Positions 33,001 through 44,115 of a DNA stretch of 64,000 nucleotides are shown here, in pieces. Positions within the stretch are counted from its first letter, which is position 1. Every line of letters starts with the position of its first letter. Below the pieces are notes generated by a model that worked only from the letters and a program-made list of their open reading frames with translations, searched no databases and was not told the origin of the DNA. This DNA comes from Megalobrama amblycephala (taxonomy: Eukaryota; Chordata; Actinopteri; Cypriniformes; Xenocyprididae), in NCBI RefSeq assembly GCF_018812025.1, contig NC_063049.1, positions 6,547,513 through 6,611,512 on the forward strand, written 5' to 3'. The translations under genes were made by a program, and so were the position numbers.

Positions 33001-36000
33001 TGCTACTGGTACGATATGACTGTATATTCTGTCTCTTTGTATTCCGCAAGGCAAGGCAATTTAATTTGTATAGCACATTTCATACACAATGGTAATTCAA
33101 AGTGCTTTACATAAAGAATAATAATAAAATTAGAACATAACGAATAGAAATAACAGTAAAAACAGAGAATTTTGCTATCTGGATGGAAGAGCTAGGAAGT
33201 CTTAGGGAGATTTTTGTTGTTGTTGTTGTTGTCCGTCAGAGTGGATCTAAACGGATCTATTTATAAGAACGGATCTAAATGGATCTCCTCACACGACAGG
33301 ACCGCTGTCTAGCTCTACCTGTTAAGGCACTTCAAACTGATAAACAAAGTTTCAATCTCCCCTTTTGTCAAGACACCTCAAACTGCGCCACACAGCCCTA
33401 ATCCCCTTTCCGGAGATATCCATGCAACACAGTTCAAATTTCCCCTTTGGAAATTTCCCCCTTTGGAAAGTGTCCTGACTGTAATACAGAGATATCTTAA
33501 CCATGCACCACAGCTCAAATTTTCCCATGGTTTGTCCCCTTATCCAAATTTACCAAATTTGAACCTAATCACAAATGCTTTCTTCCTAATTCTCCCAGCT
33601 CTTTCAACCAAACAGCAATATTTAAAATGCATTAAAAGTCAGAAATAACAAGATGATACATAAAAGCTATAAAATATCCTGATGATCTGAGTGATCTGTT
33701 AGGTTTATATTCTATGAGCATATCTGCAATGTATTGAGATCCTAGGCCATTGAGTGATTTATAAACAAGTAACAGTACTTTAAAATCAATTCTAAATGCA
33801 ACGATGTGTAAATGATGTGTTTTCTGGTTCTGCTCAGAATCCTGGCAGCAGCGTTCTGTACGAGCTGCAACTGTCTTATGGTCTTTTTGGGAAGGCCAGT
33901 GAGGAGCCCATTACAGTAATCCACCCTGCTGGTGATGAAAGCATGAACAAGTTTCTTGAAGTCTTGACTGGAGACAAAGCATCTAATTCTTGCAATATTT
34001 TTGAGATGATAATATGCTGATTTAGTTATTGTCTTCACATGGCTACTGAAACTCAGGTCTGACTCCAAAATCACACCAAGATTCCTGACTTGATTTTTAG
34101 TTGTTTGACCCCTAGAGTGAAGGTACATGTTCACTTTGAGAACTTCATCTTTGTTTCCAAATGCAATGACTTCAGTTTTGTCTTTGTTTAACTGAAGGAA
34201 GTTTTGGCACATCCAATTTTTAATTTCATCAATGCACTGGCACAGGGAGTCAATGGGGCTGTAGTCATTAGGTGATAAGGCTAGGTAAATCTGGGTGTCA
34301 TCTGCATAGCTGTGATATGCAATTTGGTTCTTTCTCATTATTTGGCTCAGTGGCAGCATATATAGGTTGAACAGGAGGGGTGCGACTTTGTTTGTCATTC
34401 AGTGCTGCTGCTTTGTGCTGTAGACGACGTGGATCAACTTTTCAGATGGCATTGGGGTTTTTAGCGTTCGCGTACGGTGGCTTTGAATTGTCAAAATTGT
34501 CTGATCCGAATATTTTTATGACGGACGAAAGTTTCCGAGGCAGTGTGCAAACGTAATTGATATAACGTGAGGTCGAATTTATTTTTTGACGTGCAAAAAT
34601 TTTGCATGTGTGCAAAGGCCTTCAAACTACTATGTACTAACACATAACAGGATCAGGTGTGTTTAACACCTCACAGGGGCGTCCAATCCTGCTCCAGGAG
34701 GGCCATTATCCAGCAGAATTTAGCTTCAATCCTAATTAAACACACCTGAACCTGCTAATCAAGGTCTTCAGGGTTACTAGAAACTTCCAGCCGTGTGTTG
34801 GGAAAGGTTGGAGCTAAACTCATAAACTCAGCTGGACATTGGCCTTCGAGGAGCAGGATTGGACTCCCCTGTACTAACATTTAAATTAACCATTTGATAT
34901 AATGCACTTATTATGTATACTGTAAGTCTGTTTTTACATTGTACTCATATTTATAAAATTACCTGCATGTAATTACAGCTGTAACTAAACTGTTGTCCCT
35001 CACTTAACCCACTCTTAAACCTATAATCATATCACCAATGTCCATAATCTTACCCGTATCCCACCTCTATAACAGCAAAAGTGTTTTGCAATGTGACATG
35101 AACACGTACATTACTTGTAAATAATGATGTACAAATAAGTAACAATGTGACAAAAGAAGAGTTATCACCAACAGATTTCAGCACATAGACTACTGTATGT
35201 ACATACCACACAGGGATGAAGTTTATTCTGCGCAGCAACAGACAGAGATCCAGCACTGATGAACTGAGAGAGAAACAAAAGACATTTCAGAGTTCATTCA
35301 GGAAATTAAAATCATAAAGCAAAACCATTAAATGAAACTTACAATGAAAGATCCCCAGTATGTTATTCCACTAAAGACATAAAGAGTACCGAAACGGTCG
35401 ACATTTGTGGTGAGTACAATACCAAGTAGGAAGATCATCACTCCGATCATTATCTGCACAGACTAGATGGAAGATATAAGGCAAGGCAATTTTATTTGTA
35501 TAGCACATTTCATACACAATGGCAATTCAAAGTGCTTTACATAAAGAGGAAGAATAAAAATAGAACATAAGAAATAGAAATAACATTAAAAACAGAGAAT
35601 TTTGTTATCTGGATGGAAGATCTAGGAAGTTTCAGGGAGTATTTTTGTTATCTTAGAGATATCTTATCTATGCAACAAAGTTCAAATTTACCCTTTGGAA
35701 ATTTCCCCCTTTGGAAAGTGTCCTGACTGTAATCCAGAGATATCTTAACCATGCACCACAGCTCAAATTTCCCCATGGTTTGTCCAAATTTACCAAATTT
35801 TAACCTAATCACAAATGCTTTCTTCCTAATTCTCCCAACTCTTTCAACCAGACAGCAATATTTAAGATGCATTAAAAGTCAGGAATAACAAGATGATACA
35901 TAAAAGATATAAAATACATTAAAAATGAAATAAAAACAGGAAAGGAATTACAATAAAAAAATAAAAAAGATAATACGTATAAAATAAAACATGCAAACAG

Positions 36001-37899
36001 TTTGGACATAGCACAGTGCTCAATCAGCAAATGCATAGATAAAAAGATGTGTTTTGAGTCTGGATTTGAATGTGGCTACTGTTGGAGCACATCTGATCTC
36101 TTCTGGAAGCTGGTTCCAGCTGCGGCTGGCGTAACAGCTAAAAGCAGACTCTCCTTGCTTTGAGTGAACCCTTGGTATTTCTAAGTGATCTGTTAGGTTT
36201 ATATTCTATGAGCATATCTGCAATGTATTGAGGTCCTAGGCCATTGAGTGATTTATAAACAAGTAGCAGTACTTTAAAATCAATTCTAAATGCAACTGGA
36301 AGCCAGTGCAAGGACCTGAGGACAGGTGTGATGTGTTCATATTTTCTGGTTCTGCTCAGAATCCTGGCAGCAGCATTTTGTACGGCACAGGGAGTTAATT
36401 TCATCAATGCATTGGCACAGGGAGTCAATGGGGCTGTAGTCGTTAGGTGATAGGGCTAGGTAAATCTGGGTGTCATCTGCATAGCTGTGATATGCAGTTT
36501 GGTTCTTTCTCATTATTTGGCTCAGTGGCAGCATATATAGGTTGAACAGGAGGGGTGCGAGTATTGAACCTTGAGGGACTCCACCTGTCATGGATGTCCA
36601 CTCAGACTTATAGTCACCGATACTCGCATAATAACCTCTCCCTTCTAAGTATGACCCGAACCATTTAAGGACCATCCCAGAAAGCCCAACCCAGTTTTCC
36701 AGCCTGTCAAGAAGGATGTTGTGATCGACAGTGTCAAACGCAGCACTGAGGTCGAGAAGAACCAGCACTGATAATTTACCTGAATCTGTGTTAAGGCGAA
36801 TATCATTTATTATCTTTATGAGTGCTGTCTCTGTGCTGTGATGCGGTCGGAAACCAGATTGAAAGTTGTCAAAGTATCCATTCAAGCTTAAGAACTTGTT
36901 CAGCTGATTGAAAACAACTTTTTCAATGATCTTGCCTATGAAAGGAAGATTTGAGATTGGCCTGTAGTTGCTCAATATGGTGTTATCCAGATTGCTCTTT
37001 TTCAGGAGGGGCTTAACAACTGCAGTTTTCAGGGATTTTGGAAAAGTCCCAGAGAGAAGTGAGGCGTTTACCACTTCTAGGAGATCTGCTTCTAAACAGT
37101 TAAACACGCTTTTGAGAAAAGATGTGGGAAGTGTGTCAAGGGCGCAGGTTGATGTTTTAAGGTGCTGTACTGTTTCTTCCAAAATTTTTCCATCAATTGC
37201 TTCAAAAACAGACATAATAGCTACTTTCTGAGGTTGTGATCTGATCTGTCTTACCCCAGTGCAGCTCAAGGATGTGCTGATCGCCTTTCTGATATTATTA
37301 ATTTTCTCAGAGAAGAAGGAAGCAAACTCACAACATTTGCTGTCTGAGAGCATTTCACTGTGAATCTGACTTGGGGGGTTTGTATTCTCTCTACAGTAGC
37401 AAAAAAGAGTGCGGGTGTTGTTTAAGTTTCTGTTTATAATATTTGAGAAGAAGGTCTGTCTAGCTTTGCCTAGATCCACATTGAAAGCATGAAGGATATC
37501 TTTATAGATGTTATAGTGGATTTCAAGTTTTGTCTTTCACCACATGCGCTCAACTTTTCTGCATTGTCTCCATAAGGCAGGAGACACAAATATAGAAGCA
37601 ATGATTTATGCACTAAAGGGAATCATCAGACTTGTATGAGGTTCTGTCATTTTATGTGATCTAGAAGAAATTAAATACTAAGAATATTCACAAAACCATG
37701 TATCATTATAATTCATCATTTAATGCATTACCCCCAGTGCCTTTGGTTGTGCTTTAAAAAAACCCTTAAGAGCCGTATTGTGATATTCTCCTCTGGCCTC
37801 CTGTCCATCATCACAAATAACAGCATTTTGTGCCGCCTGTGGATTTATTTGGATGACAACCGTTGCTTTGTCAGTTGAGATGACCCTGCTGGTTTCCAT
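30045..37899 (-). CDS. MS4A-like four-transmembrane protein, gene B
   Basis: MS4A family proteins are small tetraspanning membrane proteins of immune and other cells, often signalling adaptors or channel-associated. Coding exons on the minus strand: 37899-37732 (exon 2 starts at 37923), 35462-35343, 35263-35207, 32516-32349, 30696-30559 and a short 30053-30045 exon (Gly-Tyr-stop) behind a strong TTTCTTCACAG acceptor. All junctions are phase 0 and GT-AG. The total is about 219 aa; reading through after 30559 instead would stop at 30547. The family signature KALG-VQIM opens TM1. YWGSFIFISAGSLSVAA is TM2, VKASLGMNVISAI starts TM3, and LQFIISICISGFACKATC is TM4. The TM3-TM4 loop contains a 12-bp tandem duplication (SENYSENY). 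The introns hold two L2 LINEs, a Harbinger element and a MITE. Expression is unknown. Confidence 0.85.
31075..31885 (+). pseudogene. L2-like LINE 3' end in intron of MS4A gene B
   Basis: The element is antisense to the host gene. It encodes the RT C-terminal tail with TYKALNGLAPVYL, SGLLVVPRIS, APKLWNSLPDNV and FKSRLKTHLF, ending near 31395. A 3' UTR follows, ending GCTATTCAAATAAATTTGAA with a short TTGAA-type tail. It is 5'-truncated. Confidence 0.85.
32713..34621 (+). mobile_element. PIF/Harbinger element remnant in MS4A gene B, split by an L2
   Basis: The ends are AGGCCTTTGCACAC and the complement of GTGTGCAAAGGCCT, flanked by TCA (32710-32712, 34622-34624), a 3-bp target of the T-A type. 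At 32860-33000 the plus strand encodes the start of a Harbinger nuclease: RKFWVHPI, then after a +1 shift HLIKELRDYPERFKVYFRIS, which matches the FWVHP...EFHHLVQELR...F..YFRMS pattern of HARBI1-like proteins. The catalytic part is gone, replaced by an L2 insertion at about 33047-34385. Confidence 0.75.
33047..34385 (-). pseudogene. L2-like LINE inside the Harbinger element
   Basis: The frame on the minus strand encodes the RT palm with YADDTQIYLAL, then the thumb (NWMCQNFLQLNKDKTEVI), LGVILESDLSFSSHV and QLVQNAAARILSRTRK. The element is 5'-truncated just before the PLLFNLYMLPL segment and has a small deletion near 33800. The 3' end carries the shared tail GCAAGGCAATTTAATTTGTA (plus strand, from 33047). 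It lies in intron 4 of gene B in the same orientation as the gene. Confidence 0.88.
34674..34871. mobile_element. hAT-type MITE
   Basis: The ends are CAGGGGCGTCCAATCCTGCTC and its near-exact complement GAGCAGGATTGGACTCCCCTG. TACTAACA follows the right end (34872-34879) and also occurs at 34635-34642, 31 bases before the left inverted repeat. The real left boundary may therefore be 34643, with an 8-bp duplication. No ORF. Confidence 0.7.
35479..37590 (-). pseudogene. L2-like LINE in intron 2 of MS4A gene B
   Basis: Minus-strand RT with ISNLPFIGKIIEKVVFNQL, FRPHHSTETALIKI, LDLSAAFDTVDH, GGVPQGSILAPLLFNLYMLPL and YADDTQIYLAL. The RT thumb is lost by a deletion near 36385, where GGCACAGGGAGTYAAT occurs on both sides, suggesting recombination through a short repeat. 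The C-terminal tail resumes (VQNAAARILSRTRK, LLLVYKSLNGLGPQYIADML). The 5' end is truncated near 37590 and the 3' tail ends at about 35479, some 14 bases from the exon 3 acceptor of gene B. Intron 2 is about 235 bp in gene C and about 2.27 kb here, which fits a single insertion. Confidence 0.9.
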
Positions 37900-38399
37900 T
37901 CTAGGGAAAGTTTTGTATATCACCTGCAGAAATTAAGCATTAGAATTATGCTTTTCACAACATACAAGATGTCATTAAACTTTGATTCATATATTACTTA
38001 ATGCACTTTTTTATATTTACAAATGTTGTGAAAAAATTGTTGAATTAGTAATTTTAAGCACTTAACACACTATTCATGTTAACTCATAACCACAGTCTGT
38101 AAAGGCCATACCTTTGAACCTTGAAAATGTGTCTAAAGAATTTATTAATCTTAATTAACATTAATTTCAACATTTACTAATACTTCATTAAAATCAAAAT
38201 TTGTATATGTTCATATTATTTAATGGTCCTGAGCTGACATTAACTAACAATGAACAGTTGCATTTTTGGTTATTAATATTATTACAATGTATTAATTCTA
38301 TTATTTTATATTAATATTAATAAATATTATAGCAAATGTTTTGTTAATGTTAGTTAATGCATTAACTAACTTATGGGACCTTATTGCAAATTGTTCCCA

Positions 38400-38716
38400 T
38401 TTTTACTTGTCTGAGATAAACAGTTGTGAATGTGTATGTTTTGATGAAGATACCTCCTCCTCTTACCTTAATTGCACTTTATTTTATATGTATCATCCTT
38501 TTATTCTTTTTCTTGTTATTATTTCATTTTTAATGCTTTTTATAACAATCTTTTATATAAAATCTTTTTTTATTTCGGTTTTATTTTCATGTTCAGTTTC
38601 ATAAGACTGCATTCCATTCCATTTTTATTCTTATGTATTTGTTTCCTCTATGTAAAGCACTTTGAATTACCATTGTGTATGAAATGTGCTATATAAATAA
38701 AATTGCCTTGCCTTTG
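38400..38716 (+). repeat. L2-like 3' tail
   Basis: The plus-strand sequence ending TGTGCTATATAAATAAAATT followed by GCCTTGCCTTTG is the same 3' terminus as in the two minus-strand L2 copies. No coding part is present. It lies in intron 1 of gene B, opposite to the gene. Upstream, 38160-38400 resembles a fish DNA-transposon end (GTTAATGCATTAACTAAC). Confidence 0.7.
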
Positions 38717-38968
38717 TCCTCTTTTTGAAGAGTCTGTTATCAGAATTTAAAATGTATGTTTTGTAAAAGTTATGGTCCATAATAGTAATGTTTTGTAGCC
38801 TCATTTCCAACATTCAAAACATTCAAATGGAACTGTATGCACCAAAGAATAACAATAAATAAACAACAACTTGCACCAAAACAATCATGTTTTGGTGTGA
38901 AGATTCACAAAAGTCAAAAGATTATGGTTAATCTTAATTGATGTATATCAACGTGTGTAAATACTAAT

Positions 38969-38999
<31 letters not shown>

Positions 39000-39044
39000 T
39001 AAAAACAAAATCGTAAATGTTAATTGATAATTGAAATATTTTAC

Positions 39045-39140
39045 CTGAAGTGAGTTGTTGATGTGGAAGTCTGATCGCTCTTATGGTGTATCTTTGTGTG
39101 TGTGGACTGAGAAAAACCGCTGAGGAGGAGCTTGTGTTTG
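39045..39140 (-). other. Noncoding first exon of MS4A gene B
   Basis: On the minus strand the exon ends CAACAACTCACTTCAG before a GTAAAATATT donor at 39044. The 5' limit is not defined. It aligns with the equivalent exon at 29227 and, more weakly, with that at 42121. The start codon is in exon 2. Confidence 0.6.
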
Positions 39141-39289
39141 TGTTATACGTATACCATAGAATTATGTTGATGCCCTTCAAAGGGCTTTCAAATAAGCTTT
39201 TCTTTTAAAAAATATAAACTAGCATTAACTTATAAAATGTATAATAATCATAATGATAATTTAGATGTAATGTAGTCAGTGTCAGAGAA

Positions 39290-40040
39290 CTATAGCTGAA
39301 TGCCTTAGTTTCACACCAATGAGGTGAAAGGCAGTTTGTGGTTTCTTCATTTCCTTTCCATTCTGCTAGCTATGGTTTTGCTCATCAGCCGTACTGAGGA
39401 TGGATTGGTTTATCCGACACGAGCAGACTGCAGTAGCCAGTAACTGACAGTAGCGTAATAAAAGACAAAAAAGACACAAAAGTGCATGTTTTCTGTGACA
39501 ACAATAAAAATAATTAGATTTCAATTCTCACAGTATGTCAATCACTGTGCTGGTCTCTCTGATGACTCTATGATATAATCATTCAGACTCTTGGTTAGCA
39601 AATACAATCTTTGTCCAGGTCAAACATGAAATGAACATGTAGGACAAAACATGCCTGATGCAGAAGCATAATTAGTTCACTTTTCCAGTGATTATAAAAT
39701 ATGCACAAATTATTAAAATTATTCTTCACAAAATCCCTTGAAATGAAATTAACAGGTAAGACATGTTAGTGCACAAAATACTCTCTGCTCACAAGAACCA
39801 CAGACAATAAACATTTTATAGGCTGTACTGTCTTTGTTCAATGAAAAAGTAGTCTAGAAGTAAAATAAAGGCTGTAGTTTACAATGAAGCATGTTGTGAT
39901 TGGCTTACAGTTCCTATATCTATTTCACACACTATGATGTGCACTAAAGTTAAAGTCAGCTTACTATGAAATATTATGGTTGCTTTATATTTCCTTTACA
40001 TTCTGTTGGCTTTAGTGGAGTGGCATCATTCTCTAAAAAC
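39290..40040. repeat. MS4A-flank block (copy 3) and gene C 3' flank
   Basis: Bases 39300-39445 match the CACCAATGAGGTG block seen upstream of the relic exon (29500). Bases 39740-40040 correspond to the region between exons 6 and 7 of gene B, including TTTATAGGCT.TACTGT and the GCTTTATATTTCCTT run. The acceptor used by gene B's last exon is altered here. Confidence 0.6.
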
Positions 40041-40153
40041 ATTGACTTCACCAAAAAAGTCTATCAAAATTAAAATAACAACTGATTTTTTGATAAAACT
40101 GATTGCAAAGCATGTAATAGCACTATTAGCATCACCATTACTAAATCATTGAC

Positions 40154-41376
40154 CTAGTTTAATAAAACATTGACCACTGTAGAGTCTCTGTCGCAGGTGG
40201 CTTTGCAGGCAAAAACTGAGATACAGATGGAGATGATGAACTGAGGAATGGTGAACACCAGCAGTATTACAGTGATCCGCAAACCCTGCAAAACATTCAA
40301 CATGCCCATTTATGAAAGTAGTTTCAGAAATAACATATCTATATTGAGTGAGTTTCTGAAAAATATATTGAAGCAGGGATCATTTTGAGCTAATTATGTG
40401 AGTGTGTGAATAATCAGGATTTGACAGAATTTTTATTGCACATTGTGAAGTAATACCTCAGGATATAACCTTGGACCCCCCACTGATATTATTAATAGTA
40501 TGAACAGCAGATGAATGGTGAGTCCTGCCGTTATAGCACTAATCGCATTCATTACAAGAGAGGCTTTCACCTACAATAAAAGAATGTGTTAGTTTCAGGA
40601 AATTACTTGAAAACCGAGGTGATTTAAAGTGCATAGTCATAACTAACAACAGTGTGGAAATACATTGGAAACTATGTGACAAAAGAAAAGATATAATGTG
40701 CTAAAATCATTGAGTGAAATGTACGTACCAAACACAGATTGAGTTTATTCTGTGCAGCAACAGACAGAGATCCAGCACTGATGTACTGAAAGAAACACAG
40801 GACATGATAAAGTTTACTCTGGAAATTAAAATTAAAAGGGAAGTAAAGCAAAACCATTAAGTGAAACTTACAATGAAAGATCCCCAGTAGGTTATTCCAC
40901 TAAAGATAACAATATCAGGGTAACTGATGGTGAGTAGAAAACCAATAAAGAAGATCACCACTCCCATCATTATCTGGATAGTCTAGATGGCAGATAAAGG
41001 TCAGGTGTTTTATTAATGATGGCATAATATGCATGTTTCAAATGGATACACAAAAAATAGAAGCCATTGATGTTTAATGTACTAGAGTCAAAACTATATA
41101 TTTGCACTTGGAGGCATATGAAAAGAGATTTCCTTCATTTTAAATTACCAAGAAGAAATTAAATATTAAGCATATTATTAAAACTTTATAACTCTAATTA
41201 ATCATTAAATACATTACCCCTAATGCCTTTGGTTGTGCTTTGAAAAATACTTTAAGAGCCGTATTGTGACTTGTGGCCTTCTGTCCATCAACAAAAATAG
41301 TGCTGTCTTGATCCGCCTGTGGATTCACTTGGATGACAGCTGTAGTGTCAGTTGAGATGACCTCGATAGTTTCCAT
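40154..41376 (-). CDS. MS4A-like four-transmembrane protein, gene C
   Basis: An intact 190-aa MS4A-family membrane protein is assembled from minus-strand exons 41376-41218 (exon starts at 41400), 40982-40872, 40785-40729, 40570-40457 and 40285-40154. All junctions are GT-AG and phase 0. The first 53 residues are cytosolic. KALGTIQIMMGVVIFF opens TM1. YWGSFIYISAGSLSVAA is TM2 with its SGSLS-like motif. VKASLVMNAISAI begins TM3 and PQFIISICISVFACKATC is TM4. It ends VLLN-TAG; the stop replaces the CAG at which gene B has its last donor, so the terminal exon is lost. The exons are close to gene B's, but the TM3-TM4 loop is 18 residues shorter. Its introns are short, apart from a MITE in intron 1. 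Confidence 0.9.
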
Positions 41377-41763
41377 TCTAGGAAAAGTTTTGGATTTCAC
41401 CTGTAATAAGCATGTTCATATAATCTTCTTCAAGTTCATTAAGAAATATATGAACAGGAGAAATTATGGCTATTTAAAGAGGACAAAAAGATCTGTGCTT
41501 ATCATATATTATTTTTTCTGTTCCTGATATATGATAAAAACTGTGTGAAAACATTGTCTTTCAGATTCATATACATATCATAATGATTTCTTTTTGAGAT
41601 GCCTTTGGAATTCACTTTACTTAAAGGTCAGAGATTGAAATTTACATTGTATATTTCATTTGATTTTGAAATAGGCTATACTATTATGGTTTTTGTAGAC
41701 TAATACCCGAATAAGTTACAAAACATTTAAATGGAGTAAATAAAAATATAATATTATTCAAAA

Positions 41764-41957
41764 GGTAACACTGTATTTCAATAGAGCCCTTTAAACATTC
41801 TACTGTCAACTTATTCTAATGCGAACACTGCGCTTAACTCTAACCTAACAGACTACCACAGTCTACCACAGTCTACTAATACTCTAATGAGAGTTAGTTG
41901 ACATGTAGTTGAAAAGTTACTTATAGTTAGTAGAGTGTGTAAAGTGGACCAGCGAAA
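41764..41957. mobile_element. MITE-like repeat in intron 1 of MS4A gene C
   Basis: The AT-rich repeat runs from GGTAACACTGTATTTC to GTGTGTAAAGTGGACC. It has an internal partial mirror (ACTCTAATGAGAGTTAG, ACTATAAGTAAC read on the minus strand) and a duplicated CTACCACAGT. This pattern is common in cyprinid introns. The ends and target site were not resolved. Confidence 0.45.
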
Positions 41958-42085
41958 TAGTGTAACCAAACATTAATTCAATTAATGTATCAAAAATGGT
42001 TTATAAACACAGACAATCTAAAGAAAGAACATAGTAATTGTTATAATTTTATAATTAAGTTTATAAAATATTTTAGGTTATTAGC

Positions 42086-42119
<34 letters not shown>

Positions 42120-42120
42120 C

Positions 42121-42195
42121 CTGAAATTATATTTTTTTGATGTCTAGTAGCTCTTTCGATGCATCTTTGTGTGTGTCTGGACTCTTTGAAGAACA
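42121..42195 (-). other. Noncoding first exon of MS4A gene C
   Basis: The minus-strand exon ends AATATAATTTCAG before a GTAATATATA donor. The upstream CACACACAAAGATGCATCG resembles CACACACAAAGATACACC in gene B's exon 1. The 5' limit is not defined. A (TA)n run lies immediately inside the intron (42090-42118). Confidence 0.55.
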
Positions 42196-42351
42196 GTTAA
42201 GGAGGGGCTAAAAGTTTCTGTTGATGGCCGCCTTCCTCTTTAAAAAAAAAAGTGCATTCATTTACATATAGATGAAAATAGAATAACTTATGATCATTGA
42301 TAAAGGACAAGAATATCTGTCTTGGCTAAATAATAGAGAATGAACTATTAA

Positions 42352-42352
42352 G

Positions 42353-42390
<38 letters not shown>

Positions 42391-42470
42391 TAATAACAAG
42401 AACCATAAGGCTAGAGGTTTAATGATAGTATTAAACTACTGTCTGTACACACACACACACACACACACAA
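42352..42470. repeat. (AAT)n and (AC)n microsatellites
   Basis: An ATA/AAT trinucleotide run at about 42352-42395 and an AC run at about 42450-42469. Confidence 0.9.
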
Positions 42471-42759
42471 GTTTTGTTGAACTAAATGGCAAAGGAATGG
42501 AATGAACACAGACCAACTCTGCGGGGGAGCGGGGGTGCGGGGGTTAAAATGTACAAAAGTGTTATGTGTTTTTCAATAAATAGAAAGACAAGTTTACTGT
42601 TCAGTTATGTTGGACATTTAGAAGAGTGTCTGTAATGTTTTTAAAGAGTGGGGTTTGTGCTTGCTGCACATGATAGTTTAGTTACTTCATCTAGTGAGTA
42701 ATAACAATACTAATGTCAGTACTGACACCAGTCAGACACCAAGTCTAGTTTAATTAACT

Positions 42760-42925
42760 TAAATTTTTTGGGGCATTTTTGCCTTTATTATGATAGAACT
42801 GTAAGCAGACAGGAAGTGAAGTAGGAGAGAGAACAGGGGACGGGATCGGGAAAGGTCTGAGAGCTGGGACTCGAACTCGGGTCGCCCGAAGCGTAACGGC
42901 ACTATATGTCGGCGCAGCGGACACG
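42760..42925 (-). repeat. tRNA-derived SINE, minus strand
   Basis: On the minus strand there is a pol III box B-like GAGTTCGAGTCCC (complement of GGGACTCGAACTC at about 42868) preceded by a tRNA-like arm (GCGCCGACATATAGTGCCG). The body includes ACTTCCTGTCTGC and ends in an A/T-rich stretch with AAGGCAAAAATGCC. This is a typical fish SINE layout. A 194-codon frame across it is not a gene. Confidence 0.6.
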
Positions 42926-42946
42926 CACGCAGGAATACAACCAGGA

Positions 42947-44115
42947 CAGTGGCGTAGCGTCTGGCTGGGTATGCACATGCATATATGGGCCTGGATTGGT
43001 GGCCCGCTATACAGACTTAACACCAAGGTATACTTCGGGCGTTCGCATCGCGTAATTTTCGTCATCAGGTGGGTTCGCAGACAGTATGGACGTCCGCACT
43101 CCCCGTCCGCGTGCAGGCCAATTTTCATGATGGCACGGACCGTGTGTGTACTGTACACCAGCCCATGCGAAAGTGAATTAAATGCTTGAAAACAAAAGTC
43201 CACTAGATAGTGCGCAGTGCACACGCTGAACGCATCTTTCCGCAGCCAAATACTTTCAAAGACTCGCATGCGCGTCTGTGCGCGAGACAGAAGCCGCGTG
43301 TTCATAAAAATGAAGCATAATAGAAATAATGTTGTCAATAACTTGCTAAATCCTATCTATGTTAAACGTTACTACTAAAATCATTAAGAAGCTGAATAAA
43401 TGGACAAAGAATGTGTCAATTACCATGATTTACTGATGATCTATTGCATTTGACCGTCATTTTTAAAGTGGGTTTCTGAAACGTATGCATTCAATAATGT
43501 AAGTACAGAATTTTAAACGAGTCATACTGGTTTTCTGAAAACATTTTAAGATACTGCACAAGATGTGAATAAATGTAGGCCTAACTCGTACACTCGTTGG
43601 GGTGGATACTTTTTATTCAGCGAAATAAAATGCACATAAAACGTGATGGAAACAAATTTAGAGAAGAAACTAATAGTACATTTATTAGGTATATAACGTG
43701 CATTAAAAAAGTCTGTGACAGAATAATTAATCAACTAGAATAATCTTCGGACACATCACATCTGAAATGATGCTATGACCATTCTGAAATTCCAAAGCCA
43801 TGAGTCTAATTGGTCGAATTTAAACTTGGACTTGTTAAAAAGCCTTTTATAATTTATTTTATTTTTTACATTTTTAGATCAGCAATGCAAAGTCATAATG
43901 ATGGAGGAGCGCATATGAGCCTACTGTAGTACTGCTGTTGTCAATCCTAGAAATATTTTTACCATTTTTGTCTGCATGTTTTAAATTGATAATATCTTAT
44001 TCATATTAAAATCTTCGGCATCATTCGCATTAGACGCGCGATTATGGATGGGGAGGGGGAGGGGGGCCTTTGCGTTTGTTAGCCCAGGGCCCCTCGAAGG
44101 CTTAACGCGGCACTG
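42947..44115. mobile_element. Candidate hAT-like element, ends CAGTGGCG / CGGCACTG
   Basis: The left end CAGTGGCGTAGCG and the complement of CGCGGCACTG at the right are inverted over about eight bases. The right subterminal GGGCCCCTCGAAGG is GC-rich. No matching 8-bp duplication is seen (AACCAGGA against AGTACAGT), so the boundaries are tentative. The interior has no transposase. A G-rich tract lies at 44049-44070. Confidence 0.4.

Noticed and set aside
38341..38696. Overlapping hydrophobic frames
   Set aside because: T-rich intron DNA leading into an L2 3' tail.
42522..42545. G-quadruplex from GGGGG runs
   Set aside because: Only three G5 runs are present in the tract, so a canonical four-run motif is not met.
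42754..43338. 194-codon minus-strand frame
   Set aside because: It crosses a tRNA-derived SINE and part of a hAT-like repeat, and has no domain or splice support.
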